Of a stretch of DNA of 38,738 nucleotides, positions 1 through 7,155 are shown piece after piece. Each line of letters opens with the position of its first letter. Position 1 is the stretch's first letter. Below the pieces are notes generated by a model that worked only from the letters and a program-made list of their open reading frames with translations, was not told the origin of the DNA and did not search any database. Source of the DNA: UBA3775 sp051877895. GTDB taxonomy: Bacteria > Bacillota > Clostridia > Lachnospirales > Lachnospiraceae. The translations under genes were made by a program, and so were the position numbers. The stretch spans positions 1-38,738 of the forward strand of contig JBJEJI010000068.1 of NCBI GenBank assembly GCA_051877895.1, read 5' to 3'.

Positions 1-339
1 AAAAGACCTCATAAAGAGTATAAAAAGCTTGCCATGGAAGCTCTTAAGCAGGTAGATATGGATGAACTTGCTAATAAGGATGTAAATAAACTATCAGGTG
101 GCCAGAAGCAGCGTGTGGCAATAGCCAGGGCAATTGTTAATGATCCTGACTTTATCCTTGCAGATGAGCCTACCGGAGCCTTAGACACCAACACAACGGA
201 GCAGATAATGAAGGTTTTTAAGGAACTCAATGATAAAGGTAAAACAGTTATCATCATAACTCATGATCTACAGGTGGCAGAAAGCTGTGGTAGAATTATT
301 GAGATAAGTGACGGTAGGATAGTTAAGGACAATGAGTAA
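1..339 (+). CDS. ABC transporter ATP-binding protein, MacB/LolD type (5' truncated by window)
   Basis: The reading frame is open from base 1, so the gene begins outside the window; 112 codons of its C-terminal half are visible. They show the ABC signature LSGGQKQR (visible residues 31-38), Walker B with catalytic Glu in ILADEPTGALD, and the H-loop in IIITHD. The ADEPTGALD form and the short tail ending soon after the H-loop are typical of the MacB/LolD/FtsE-like ATPases that energise peptide or lipoprotein export through a separate FtsX-type permease. The Walker A and Q-loop lie upstream and cannot be checked. The stop codon overlaps the start of the AgrB-like gene by 8 bases, implying one operon and possibly a shared peptide substrate. 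Confidence 0.9.
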   Translation, partial: KRPHKEYKKLAMEALKQVDMDELANKDVNKLSGGQKQRVAIARAIVNDPDFILADEPTGALDTNTTEQIMKVFKELNDKGKTVIIITHDLQVAESCGRIIEISDGRIVKDNE

Positions 340-982
340 AGGACCCTTTGATAGTTTAGCATTAAAGCTGACTAATAAGCTGTTTAGATATGATGAGTAT
401 ACTAATACGAAAAGTAGTGATGGTATTGATAATAAGGTAGTTAACAATGCTGATGTCACAAAAAATAGAAATAATAAAGCTATCGATGACAAAACTTTTG
501 AAATTAAAAAAGCTAAGGTTTACTATTCGATTAATTTGCTTCTAAATGAATCAACCAAGCTATTAATAATAGTAATACTTGCTATTTTATTACATGTGTT
601 TGTAAAGTGTTTATTTTGCCTATTTATCCTAATGTTAACTAGAAGTATATTAGGTGGACTTCATGGTAAAAGTTATTTGCAGTGTCTGTTAATAACAATG
701 ATATGCGTTTTATCAGCAATATATATTAGCCCTTTTATAGTAGTGAATTATTGGATTGCAGGAGTTATACTAGCTATCTGGTGCATTCTTGTTATGGTAG
801 TTGGACCGATTCAATCTAAAAATAGATTGAAAATTAAGGATGAAAAAAGAAGGAAGAATAAGGCTTATCTTCTTGTGATTTCAATTACATTGTTTGGAAT
901 AACGGTTCTGATGGGTAATGAGTTCAATCAGATGTATGCGTTTTTATTGTTGTTTCAGATGGCGGGGATTTTGGTTTTATAG
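332..982 (+). CDS. AgrB-like accessory gene regulator peptidase (putative)
   Basis: A 216-residue membrane protein matching the AgrB family, polytopic cysteine peptidases that cut and cyclise AgrD-type peptide precursors for export as autoinducers. The family core RSILGGLH is visible with His111 followed seven residues later by Cys118, the same spacing as the catalytic His77/Cys84 pair of staphylococcal AgrB. About five hydrophobic segments follow residue 75. The N-terminus is about 34 residues longer than in S. aureus AgrB because of an Asn/Asp/Lys-rich insert (about residues 24-60). The gene overlaps the upstream ABC ATPase gene and is followed by a terminator. It is visibly more AT-rich than its neighbours, which may indicate transfer. 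No AgrD-like precursor was found next to it inside the window; one could lie upstream of base 1. Confidence 0.8.
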   Translation: MSKGPFDSLALKLTNKLFRYDEYTNTKSSDGIDNKVVNNADVTKNRNNKAIDDKTFEIKKAKVYYSINLLLNESTKLLIIVILAILLHVFVKCLFCLFILMLTRSILGGLHGKSYLQCLLITMICVLSAIYISPFIVVNYWIAGVILAIWCILVMVVGPIQSKNRLKIKDEKRRKNKAYLLVISITLFGITVLMGNEFNQMYAFLLLFQMAGILVL

Positions 983-1091
983 CAATCGAGTATAACACTG
1001 AAGTAATAGATTGTTGTTAAATTAGCTCATATTATTTGAATGGGACTATGGAGTTCTAATGTTTTAATCATAAAAATGGAAATGATGTATT

Positions 1092-1115
1092 AGAGAGCTT
1101 CGGCTCTCTTTTTTT
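1092..1115 (+). terminator. Intrinsic terminator after AgrB-like gene
   Basis: Perfect 7-bp stem AGAGAGC/GCTCTCT closed by a cUUCGg tetraloop (loop at 1099-1102), followed by seven T residues. It ends the ABC ATPase-AgrB transcript. Confidence 0.85.
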
Positions 1116-1187
1116 GATATGTCTGAATGCAGGTATTCTTTCGCTTACAGTTTACACTTATTATAAGAATGTTGAAGCAACTAAATG

Positions 1188-1223
1188 AACCTCTTTTGTC
1201 TACCGGGACAAGAGAGGTTTTTT
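1188..1223 (+). terminator. Second hairpin terminator upstream of the GntR promoter
   Basis: A 13-bp stem (1188-1200 with 1207-1219, one G-U pair) around a 6-base loop, followed by six T residues. No gene lies between it and the previous terminator, so it may act as a backup insulator in front of the next promoter. Confidence 0.7.
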
Positions 1224-1243
1224 ATAGAATATGTATTTTTGTA

Positions 1244-1294
1244 TTGACAGACAGCGAAGGAGGTTGTATCATTGTATTAATCGATTAATACAAT
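1244..1294 (+). promoter_or_regulatory. Promoter with overlapping 24-bp operator palindrome (GntR operon)
   Basis: TTGACA (1244-1249), a 17-base spacer and TATCAT (1267-1272) form a near-consensus sigma-A promoter. Bases 1271-1294 are a perfect palindrome with half-site ATTGTATTAATC, covering the end of the -10 and the predicted start of transcription. The gene immediately downstream encodes a YtrA-type repressor, so this is most simply its autoregulatory operator. Confidence 0.85.
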
Positions 1295-1307
1295 GAAAGG
1301 AGAAATA

Positions 1308-1673
1308 ATGGAATTTTGTTTCGACAATGAAAGGCCTATATATATTCAGCTTGTTGAACAACTGGAACGCTTTATTGTTTCAGGGCAGTTTACCCCGGGA
1401 GAAAGACTGCCGTCGGTTCGTGAGCTGGCATGCCGGTCCAAAGTAAACCCAAATACAATGCAGAGGGCATTGGCAGAACTTGAGGACAGAGGGTTGGTAT
1501 ATACAGAAAGAACAAATGGTAAATTTGTAACAACGGATAATTCTCTGATATGCAGTTACAGAGAAAAATATGCCGAGCAGAAGGCGTTAAGATTTTTTGA
1601 TGATATGACAGAACTGGGTTTTTCTAAAAAAGACGCAGTCGCATATCTTAATAAATTGGGAGGACTTGAATAG
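1308..1673 (+). CDS. GntR-family transcriptional repressor, YtrA subfamily
   Basis: A 121-residue protein with an N-terminal winged helix-turn-helix (about residues 5-72; RPIYIQLVEQ, then GERLPSVRELA and NPNTMQRALAELE) and only a short C-terminal tail of about 45 residues. That size and layout is the YtrA subfamily, which dimerises and represses adjacent ABC transporter genes, often released by cell-envelope stress or antimicrobial peptides. The start at 1308 is preferred because AAAGGAG lies 5-11 bases upstream; an in-frame ATG at 1293 sits inside the operator palindrome and upstream of that site. The next gene begins directly after the stop codon. The inducing signal cannot be told from sequence. 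Confidence 0.92.
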   Translation: MEFCFDNERPIYIQLVEQLERFIVSGQFTPGERLPSVRELACRSKVNPNTMQRALAELEDRGLVYTERTNGKFVTTDNSLICSYREKYAEQKALRFFDDMTELGFSKKDAVAYLNKLGGLE

Positions 1674-2369
1674 ATGGAATTATTAGAGTGCAAAAATCTG
1701 TGTAAAAGTTATGGCGATAAAAAAGCCCTGAAAAACGTAAACCTGACAATTCCAAGGGGAAAAATCATTGGACTTTTGGGTAAAAACGGTATGGGAAAAA
1801 CCACACTTATTAAATTAATTAATGATTTACTGGTTCCAACGGAAGGAATGGTACTTGTAAACGGAAAGCCTGTTGGAGTTGAAAGTAAGAAGGTGATTTC
1901 ATATCTTCCGGAAAGAACATACCTGAATAAATCCATGACCATAAAACAGGTGATAACATTCTTTTCTGAGTTTTATGATAACTTTGACAGTGAAAAGGCA
2001 AAAAAACTGATTGTAGATTTAGAACTGGATTTAGAGTGTAAGATTTCTAAAATGAGTAAAGGGATGCAGGAAAAGCTTCAGCTTGTATTGGTAATGAGCA
2101 GACAGGCAGAGCTGTATATCCTGGATGAACCTCTTGGCGGAGTAGATCCTGCAACCAGAGACTATATTCTTGATACAATTCTGGCTAATTTTGGAGAAAA
2201 TGCCAGTGTAATTATTTCCACTCACCTGATTTCTGATATCGAAAGAATACTTGATGAAGTCATTTTCATAGACAAAGGAGAGATTATACTGACTTCGCCG
2301 GCCGATGAACTTAGAGAGAAAGAAAATGCTTCTATTGATGAGATTTTCAGAAGGAGGTTCAAATGTTAG
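1674..2369 (+). CDS. ABC transporter ATP-binding protein (YtrB-like)
   Basis: A 231-residue cytoplasmic ATPase of the ABC superfamily. Walker A is GKNGMGKT (about residues 36-43), the signature is the variant MSKGMQ rather than LSGGQ, Walker B is LYILDEPLGGVDP and the H-loop is IISTHL. This variant signature is usual in ATPases partnered with YtrA regulators, such as B. subtilis YtrB. It is the middle gene of a three-gene operon: its ATG follows the GntR stop immediately, with GGGAGG about 11 bases upstream, and its end overlaps the permease gene by 7 bases. Together with that permease it likely forms an exporter or envelope-stress pump; the substrate is unknown. Confidence 0.93.
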   Translation: MELLECKNLCKSYGDKKALKNVNLTIPRGKIIGLLGKNGMGKTTLIKLINDLLVPTEGMVLVNGKPVGVESKKVISYLPERTYLNKSMTIKQVITFFSEFYDNFDSEKAKKLIVDLELDLECKISKMSKGMQEKLQLVLVMSRQAELYILDEPLGGVDPATRDYILDTILANFGENASVIISTHLISDIERILDEVIFIDKGEIILTSPADELREKENASIDEIFRRRFKC

Positions 2370-3154
2370 TAAAGGTGTTAAAATATGATTTAAAAGATAT
2401 TTTTAAAGGACTGTGCGGCTTATACTGTATAGCAATTGTATTCGCTGCAGTAACCCGTATATTTAAATTGCTGCCGGAATCAGTTGTTTCTAAAATACTG
2501 ATTAATATAACCGGTTTCCTTACAATTATATTAATGATAGGTGTTGTGTTTTTTAATGTGATTCGTGTGTGGCTTCGTTTTATTAAAAACCTGTATGGAG
2601 ATGAATCTTATCTGACACATACACTTCCTGTTGAAAAGAAAACGATTTATGATGCCAAGTTTCTATCCACTATCATTTCAATATTCGCCAGTGTTGTAGT
2701 CATTTTGCTGTCTGTTAGCATTGCGTGGTATACCGAAGAAGGAATTGAATTATTGAAGGCATCACTTAACGTGCTGGCTGATGTTTATGACAGTACAGCT
2801 GTTGTAATCATGTTAGTGTTTTTCTTTGTGTTCTTTTTGGAAACTGCCTTTATTGTTCAGGCAGGTTACACCGGAATTATTCTCGGACACAAAGCAGATA
2901 ACAGAAGAATAGAAAAGTCAGTCCTATACGGACTTATCTGTTATTTTGTAGTAGCTGCTTTTGCAGTTGCTGTTATATTTGTTGTGGCATTATTCAACAA
3001 CGAACTATTGAGTCTGTTTCAGAGTAATGAAATAAAGAACATGGGAGTGCTGAAAGGTATACTTGCAGGCGGAATTTTATACTATTCAGTCCTGCTGGCT
3101 GTATTTTGGATTGTTGACATAAAACTGATAAATAAAGGGGTTAATGTAGATTGA
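2363..3154 (+). CDS. ABC transporter permease, partner of the YtrB-like ATPase
   Basis: A 263-residue integral membrane protein with about six hydrophobic helices (approximately residues 15-38, 43-68, 95-120, 143-167, 190-218, 230-255). It has no motif diagnostic of a substrate class, but its position overlapping the ABC ATPase gene by 7 bases, with AGGAGG 6 bases before the ATG, identifies it as the membrane subunit. The two subunits and the GntR repressor make a compact YtrA-type module. Likely role, by inference: export or resistance towards membrane-active compounds. No clear terminator follows; the next gene has its own promoter. Confidence 0.88.
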   Translation: MLVKVLKYDLKDIFKGLCGLYCIAIVFAAVTRIFKLLPESVVSKILINITGFLTIILMIGVVFFNVIRVWLRFIKNLYGDESYLTHTLPVEKKTIYDAKFLSTIISIFASVVVILLSVSIAWYTEEGIELLKASLNVLADVYDSTAVVIMLVFFFVFFLETAFIVQAGYTGIILGHKADNRRIEKSVLYGLICYFVVAAFAVAVIFVVALFNNELLSLFQSNEIKNMGVLKGILAGGILYYSVLLAVFWIVDIKLINKGVNVD

Positions 3155-3238
3155 TAAAGTGATAATTGAATGACAAATAAGAGTTTCTGATATTAAATTG
3201 TGCTGTGGTTTGCTGTTGACTGACTGAATTATTTATCG

Positions 3239-3267
3239 TTGTTAGCATATAACTTATGTGATATAAT
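3239..3267 (+). promoter_or_regulatory. Promoter of DUF2339-type gene
   Basis: TTGTTA (3239-3244), 17-base spacer, and TATAAT (3262-3267) preceded by TGA, an extended -10. Transcription would start near 3274, about 46 bases before the chosen ATG, which rules out an upstream in-frame TTG at 3239 as the start. Confidence 0.75.
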
Positions 3268-3319
3268 CTGTTTACAGATAATAAATGCCTTTTATAGGTG
3301 GTTTATTTGGGAGGGAAAG

Positions 3320-5617
3320 ATGTTAGATAAGCTTAGTGCCGATGAAAAACAGGTCATTCGTAACGGTATACATGAACAGACACTGCAGCAGAAAATCAAT
3401 GAGTATGAACAACGTCTTATTGAAGATCGCCGGAAATTATTGGAGCTGTCAGATGAAGGGTCAGAAAATGAAGCTGAAATAATTCGTGAGAAGCTTTTCT
3501 TTTTTCAGACTGAGCTTGATTATCTGAGCCGCCAGTATGAATTACTGAAATGCAGGGCAGAAAAGAAAATTGCAGAATCAGAACCTGTCCGGGAGCATGA
3601 AGTGCAGAGGGAGACTACTAAGGATTATACATCACAACCAAGAGCGGCATACAGTAGGACAGTGGATTATACTGCCTCTTCGTATGTAACTGCTCCTAAA
3701 ACAAAAGCGGATACTTCATTCCAAAATCAGACTGTCAGCATGATTTCCGGCAAAGAAGAAAAGGATAAAAAAGATATTGAACAGACAATTGGTAAATCCT
3801 TTATGGGTGTATTTGCCTCTGTTCTGATTTTTGTCAGTCTCATTCTGTTTTCAACACAGATGGACAGCCGCTTGGGTGAAGTGCTTAAAATGATTCTGCT
3901 GTATGCAGTCAGCTTAGCCTTTGTGGCGGTGGGACTGTATAAGCTTCAAAAGGATAAAACAAATCATTTTTACATTGCCATTACAGGCTGCGGAATTGGA
4001 GCTGTATATATTTCATTATTCCTGACAAATATTTATTTTCAGTATATCGGTGACATAACGCTTTATATATTACTGGCAGTATGGGCAGTCTGTGTCTGTG
4101 TTTTGTCCGGATATCAGGGGAAAATATTTGGCATTATCGGTCAGTGCGGAGTGACGGTTGCGGTTGTTTTCGGCAGTCGGGTTTGTATGGAAAGTGAAGA
4201 CGAATCAAAAACAGTGGTGCTGGTAATTTTTGCACTTGTTGCTTCTGCAATTTATTATATTAATTCCTACCGCAGGGAACGTTCGGCAGGTCTTGTTCAT
4301 CATGTGTTCAGCTTAATAAATCTGTTTTTCCTTTATACTCCATGCAGATTCTATGGAAAGGAACATTCCGGTGAAATTCAATGGCTGATGATTGCAATGA
4401 CTATAGTAATTCTGGTCCACATGGGAGTAGTATTTTTTGAAAAATGGAAGAGAGGCTCTTTTGCCTATGGTCTTGTAATCAATACATATTTTATTATGAT
4501 GGCAGTATACCTGAAAGCTGCATTAAGTGATGAAGCGGCGGGATGGTGTTATTATGTAGCTGCCATGGCTTTGGTACTGTTAACAGAGCTGAAAATAAAA
4601 TATTGGAATACAAAATGCTTTGATCAGGATATGGTAGCCTTGGGTGAGAAAAAGAATTACCACGGTAAAGCTCTTGTTCAGCTTTTTATGATGATAATTC
4701 TTTGGATTAGCGGACTCCTGATAGAATTGTCGGAGGAAATAGTTTTTGTACTGGCAATTTGCATGCCGGTTGCTGCTTTGGGATTATGTTTTGGAAGCCG
4801 GACACTTAAGTACGGAGCCATGGTTCTGTTCGGCATGTATGCTGTATTTTGTACCGGTAGTATTGAATTCACTGATATTGTTCTTGGTATTGCATTTCTT
4901 GCAGTCTGCTATTGGGGAATGTTTTTAAAAAAAGACCAGTACACCTTTGCCTATAAAATATGGTTGTATCTGATTACTATTCTTTATATAATTACCATTC
5001 TTTCAACATGGCTGTATAACATGAATTGGGATTCCGAAATCGTAAGTGTTGTTCTTTATTTAATAGTATTGCTTTACAGCCTTGTGATGAGGAAGTTCTG
5101 TACTACAGATTTGCGCACAGGAGAGAAAGAAAAAATATGGTTTTATGATTGTGCGAATCTGGTATTGATGTTGTATGGACTGGGCTTGATTTCTGAGCTT
5201 GAAGGACAGCTGCCTCATGTTATTATAATATTAGCTGCGCTGTTTCCGTTTTTGGTAAACGTAAAGAGTATTTTTGACAAATGGGAAGGTTATATACCGG
5301 GAGTTTATGTTGGTTTTAAATTTACCGTGTTTATGGTTGTTGTATTATCTTCCTTTAATGCCGGTAATTATGTAATAAGTGTCTGTTGCTTTCTATTAGC
5401 CATGGCAAGCATCTCGACAGGATTCATTTTCCGGTATAAATCGCTTAGAATATACGGAATTGTATTGTCCATGATCAGTATATTTAAATTACTGGTAGTA
5501 GATATATCATATGAAAACACAATGGGTAAGGCGGCTGGATTCTTTATTTCAGGTATTCTGTGTTTCATAATCAGCATGATATATAATTATGTGGATAAGA
5601 AGCTGTCTGCAAAATAA
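3320..5617 (+). CDS. DUF2339-type large polytopic membrane protein
   Basis: A 765-residue protein. Residues 1-110 are hydrophilic and heptad-like (coiled coil, rich in Glu/Arg/Leu), about 110-160 is a polar linker, and from about residue 160 to the end there are some twenty hydrophobic segments. This layout, a cytoplasmic coiled coil followed by a long run of membrane helices, fits the DUF2339 (PF10101) family, whose function is unknown. The start at 3320 is supported by a GGAGGG ribosome binding site at 3309-3314 and by the promoter just upstream. The gene appears monocistronic, ending in a long hairpin terminator. The family assignment rests on overall architecture rather than on a diagnostic motif. 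Confidence 0.75.
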   Translation: MLDKLSADEKQVIRNGIHEQTLQQKINEYEQRLIEDRRKLLELSDEGSENEAEIIREKLFFFQTELDYLSRQYELLKCRAEKKIAESEPVREHEVQRETTKDYTSQPRAAYSRTVDYTASSYVTAPKTKADTSFQNQTVSMISGKEEKDKKDIEQTIGKSFMGVFASVLIFVSLILFSTQMDSRLGEVLKMILLYAVSLAFVAVGLYKLQKDKTNHFYIAITGCGIGAVYISLFLTNIYFQYIGDITLYILLAVWAVCVCVLSGYQGKIFGIIGQCGVTVAVVFGSRVCMESEDESKTVVLVIFALVASAIYYINSYRRERSAGLVHHVFSLINLFFLYTPCRFYGKEHSGEIQWLMIAMTIVILVHMGVVFFEKWKRGSFAYGLVINTYFIMMAVYLKAALSDEAAGWCYYVAAMALVLLTELKIKYWNTKCFDQDMVALGEKKNYHGKALVQLFMMIILWISGLLIELSEEIVFVLAICMPVAALGLCFGSRTLKYGAMVLFGMYAVFCTGSIEFTDIVLGIAFLAVCYWGMFLKKDQYTFAYKIWLYLITILYIITILSTWLYNMNWDSEIVSVVLYLIVLLYSLVMRKFCTTDLRTGEKEKIWFYDCANLVLMLYGLGLISELEGQLPHVIIILAALFPFLVNVKSIFDKWEGYIPGVYVGFKFTVFMVVVLSSFNAGNYVISVCCFLLAMASISTGFIFRYKSLRIYGIVLSMISIFKLLVVDISYENTMGKAAGFFISGILCFIISMIYNYVDKKLSAK

Positions 5618-5640
5618 TTAAAGCTGATAATAACATAAAT

Positions 5641-5714
5641 AAAAACTCTGGTAAGAATGATATGCCTCCCTTCAAGTGGACAGGTTAAATATCATTTTTG
5701 ACCAGAGTTTTTTT
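5641..5714 (+). terminator. Long two-part hairpin terminator
   Basis: Outer perfect 12-bp stem (5641-5652 with 5701-5712), small internal loop, then an inner perfect 8-bp stem AATGATAT/ATATCATT (5656-5663 with 5689-5696) and a 25-base apical loop; seven T residues end the structure. It lies between convergent genes and can serve as terminator in both directions, since the 5' arm begins with AAAAA. Confidence 0.8.
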
Positions 5715-5757
5715 GCGACCGCGCTTGGCCAAAAGCCGATTTGCGGACTATTTATTA

Positions 5758-5955
5758 CTAATGTATATCCGGTTTTGATGGAATATCCGGTTCATCGGAA
5801 ACGTATTTTCCGTTTTTCTTCCTTTGTCTGACGCATTCAGTCAGCAGGTATTCTATCTGCCCGTTTACCGAACGAAAGTCGTCCTCGGCCCAGGCGGCAA
5901 TGTCATTATAAAGCTTTGCCGAAAGCCGTAGTGGAATTTGCTTCTTTTCTGCCAT
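5758..5955 (-). CDS. Arc-like ribbon-helix-helix DNA-binding protein
   Basis: A 65-residue protein with a short beta-strand segment (IPLRLSAKLYNDI) followed by two helices (AAWAEDDFRSVNGQIEYLL), the pattern of Arc/MetJ ribbon-helix-helix proteins that bind DNA as dimers through the strand. The RSVNGQIEYLL part closely resembles the RSVNAQIE motif of Arc-type proteins. The polar C-terminal tail (about residues 45-65) is probably disordered. The ATG overlaps the stop of the upstream SPFH gene by one base (TAATG), so the two are translationally coupled. By inference it autoregulates this two-gene operon through the inverted repeat at 7004-7024. Confidence 0.85.
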   Translation of the reverse strand: MAEKKQIPLRLSAKLYNDIAAWAEDDFRSVNGQIEYLLTECVRQRKKNGKYVSDEPDIPSKPDIH

Positions 5956-6980
5956 TAATAAAGACTTCCTGAATTTACTACAGGCTGTGCATCATGGTTG
6001 CCGCAAAGCACAACGAGAAGATTGGAAACCATGGCTGCTTTACGCTCTTCATCAAGTTCGACAATTTTATTCTCTCCAAGGCGTTCAAGTGCCATTTCAA
6101 CCATTCCAACCGCACCGTCAACTATCATTTTACGGGCATCAATGATAGCGGAAGCCTGCTGTCTCTGCAGCATAACAGCTGCAATTTCAGGAGCATAAGC
6201 AAGATATGTGATTCGGGCTTCAATGATTTCAAGACCCGCATCTGCCACCTTATTCTGGATTTCTGTACGTATTCTTTCCGCAACCAGTTCGCTGGAACCT
6301 CTGAGACTACCGTCATCAGCAACACCGTCACCGGTTGTATCAATACCCGGAGCAACGTCATAAGGGTAGAGGCGTACAACATTTCTCAGTGCACTGTCGC
6401 ATTGCAGTGAAAGATATTCCTTGTAATTGTCTACATTGAAGACTGCTTTTGCAGTGTCGGTAACACGCCACATTACTGCAATTCCAATTTCGATAGGATT
6501 ACCCAGACAGTCATTGATTTTCTGACGGTTATTGTTTAAGGTCATGACCTTAAGGGAAATCTTTTTTGAGGAAGAATCCAAATTGACATTAATATTCAGT
6601 TCGTTTGTTTTGGTAATGTCGGAGCCTGCACTTGCGGTGCCACTCTGAGCCAGTTTGGTCTGTGCGGCAGGATTTACTGCAACGCAGAAAGGATTAACCC
6701 AGTAAAATCCTTCTTCTTTAAGAGTACCAACATATTTACCGAAAAGTGTAAGTACAAGGGCTTCCTGTGGTTTGATTATTTTGAAACCCGGAAAAGGAAT
6801 CCAGCTTATGCAGATCCATACGATTCCGACTATCATCAGAATAAGAGATACTGCATCACCGTTTGCTGCGTTGCATATGGCGGAAATTATTGTCAGAGCT
6901 ATGCTGAGAAGCATTCCTAAAATACTAAACGCCAGAGCTTTAAAGCCATTTGTTTTTTTAATATTTGTGTTTTCAATCAT
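5955..6980 (-). CDS. SPFH/band-7 domain membrane protein
   Basis: A 341-residue protein with two closely spaced N-terminal hydrophobic helices (about residues 14-36 and 43-62), then an SPFH (stomatin/prohibitin/flotillin/HflK) domain starting at IIKPQEALVLTLFGKYVGT and running to about residue 300, including the family pattern of parallel strands followed by an Ala/Gln-rich helix (AAVMLQRQQASAIIDARK). Such proteins oligomerise into membrane-associated rings and scaffold membrane microdomains. The start at 6980 is chosen because GGGAGG lies 8-13 bases upstream; the upstream in-frame TTG at 7043 is part of the -35 element. It is co-transcribed with the ribbon-helix-helix gene. The client process is unknown. 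Confidence 0.92.
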   Translation of the reverse strand: MIENTNIKKTNGFKALAFSILGMLLSIALTIISAICNAANGDAVSLILMIVGIVWICISWIPFPGFKIIKPQEALVLTLFGKYVGTLKEEGFYWVNPFCVAVNPAAQTKLAQSGTASAGSDITKTNELNINVNLDSSSKKISLKVMTLNNNRQKINDCLGNPIEIGIAVMWRVTDTAKAVFNVDNYKEYLSLQCDSALRNVVRLYPYDVAPGIDTTGDGVADDGSLRGSSELVAERIRTEIQNKVADAGLEIIEARITYLAYAPEIAAVMLQRQQASAIIDARKMIVDGAVGMVEMALERLGENKIVELDEERKAAMVSNLLVVLCGNHDAQPVVNSGSLY

Positions 6981-7003
6981 AATAAGAACCTCCCAATTCT
7001 TTT

Positions 7004-7043
7004 GTGATATCAAAATAATATCACTTTGTAATCGTAATGTCAA
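7004..7043 (-). promoter_or_regulatory. Promoter with inverted-repeat operator for SPFH-RHH operon
   Basis: Read on the minus strand: TTGACA (7038-7043), 17-base spacer, TATTAT (7015-7020) preceded by TGA (extended -10). The perfect inverted repeat GTGATAT-N7-ATATCAC (7004-7024) covers the -10 and the predicted transcription start. This placement suits repression by the ribbon-helix-helix protein encoded in the same operon; that link is inference. Confidence 0.8.
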
Positions 7044-7063
7044 TGTGTAATATACAAATTATG

Positions 7064-7092
7064 TTGAATTTTTCATAAGGATTGATTATACT
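7064..7092 (+). promoter_or_regulatory. Promoter of the histidine kinase-response regulator operon
   Basis: TTGAAT (7064-7069), exact 17-base spacer, TATACT (7087-7092). Predicted start near 7099, about 57 bases before the kinase start codon. It is divergent from the SPFH promoter 21 bases away. Confidence 0.7.
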
Positions 7093-7155
7093 GACAGAAG
7101 TTACCAATGCAAAAACTCACATTCAAAGGATTGATAAGGATACAGAAGAGGTGTA

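Larger units (their letters stand above)
983..1307. other. Intergenic stretch with two terminators and a regulated promoter
   Basis: This 325-base gap holds a terminator directly after the AgrB-like gene (1092-1115), a second hairpin with a T-tract (1188-1223), and the promoter/operator of the downstream GntR operon (1244-1294). Short frames at 1040 (17 codons), 1119 (15 codons) and 1169 (39 codons) lack ribosome binding sites and peptide-precursor features. Nothing else recognisable was seen. Confidence 0.7.

Noticed and set aside
1040..1288. An agrD-like precursor gene downstream of the AgrB-like gene
   Set aside because: The short frames at 1040, 1119 and 1169 have no ribosome binding site, no amphipathic leader plus Cys ring region and no acidic tail; the 39-codon frame runs through a terminator hairpin and the GntR promoter.
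5994..6410. Plus-strand frame of 138 codons opposite the SPFH gene
   Set aside because: It is the complement of a well-supported SPFH coding region, has no ribosome binding site and no family resemblance.
5758..6980. Toxin-antitoxin module made of the RHH protein and the SPFH protein
   Set aside because: Ribbon-helix-helix proteins are common antitoxins, but the partner is a 341-residue SPFH membrane scaffold, not a toxin family, and it precedes the regulator.
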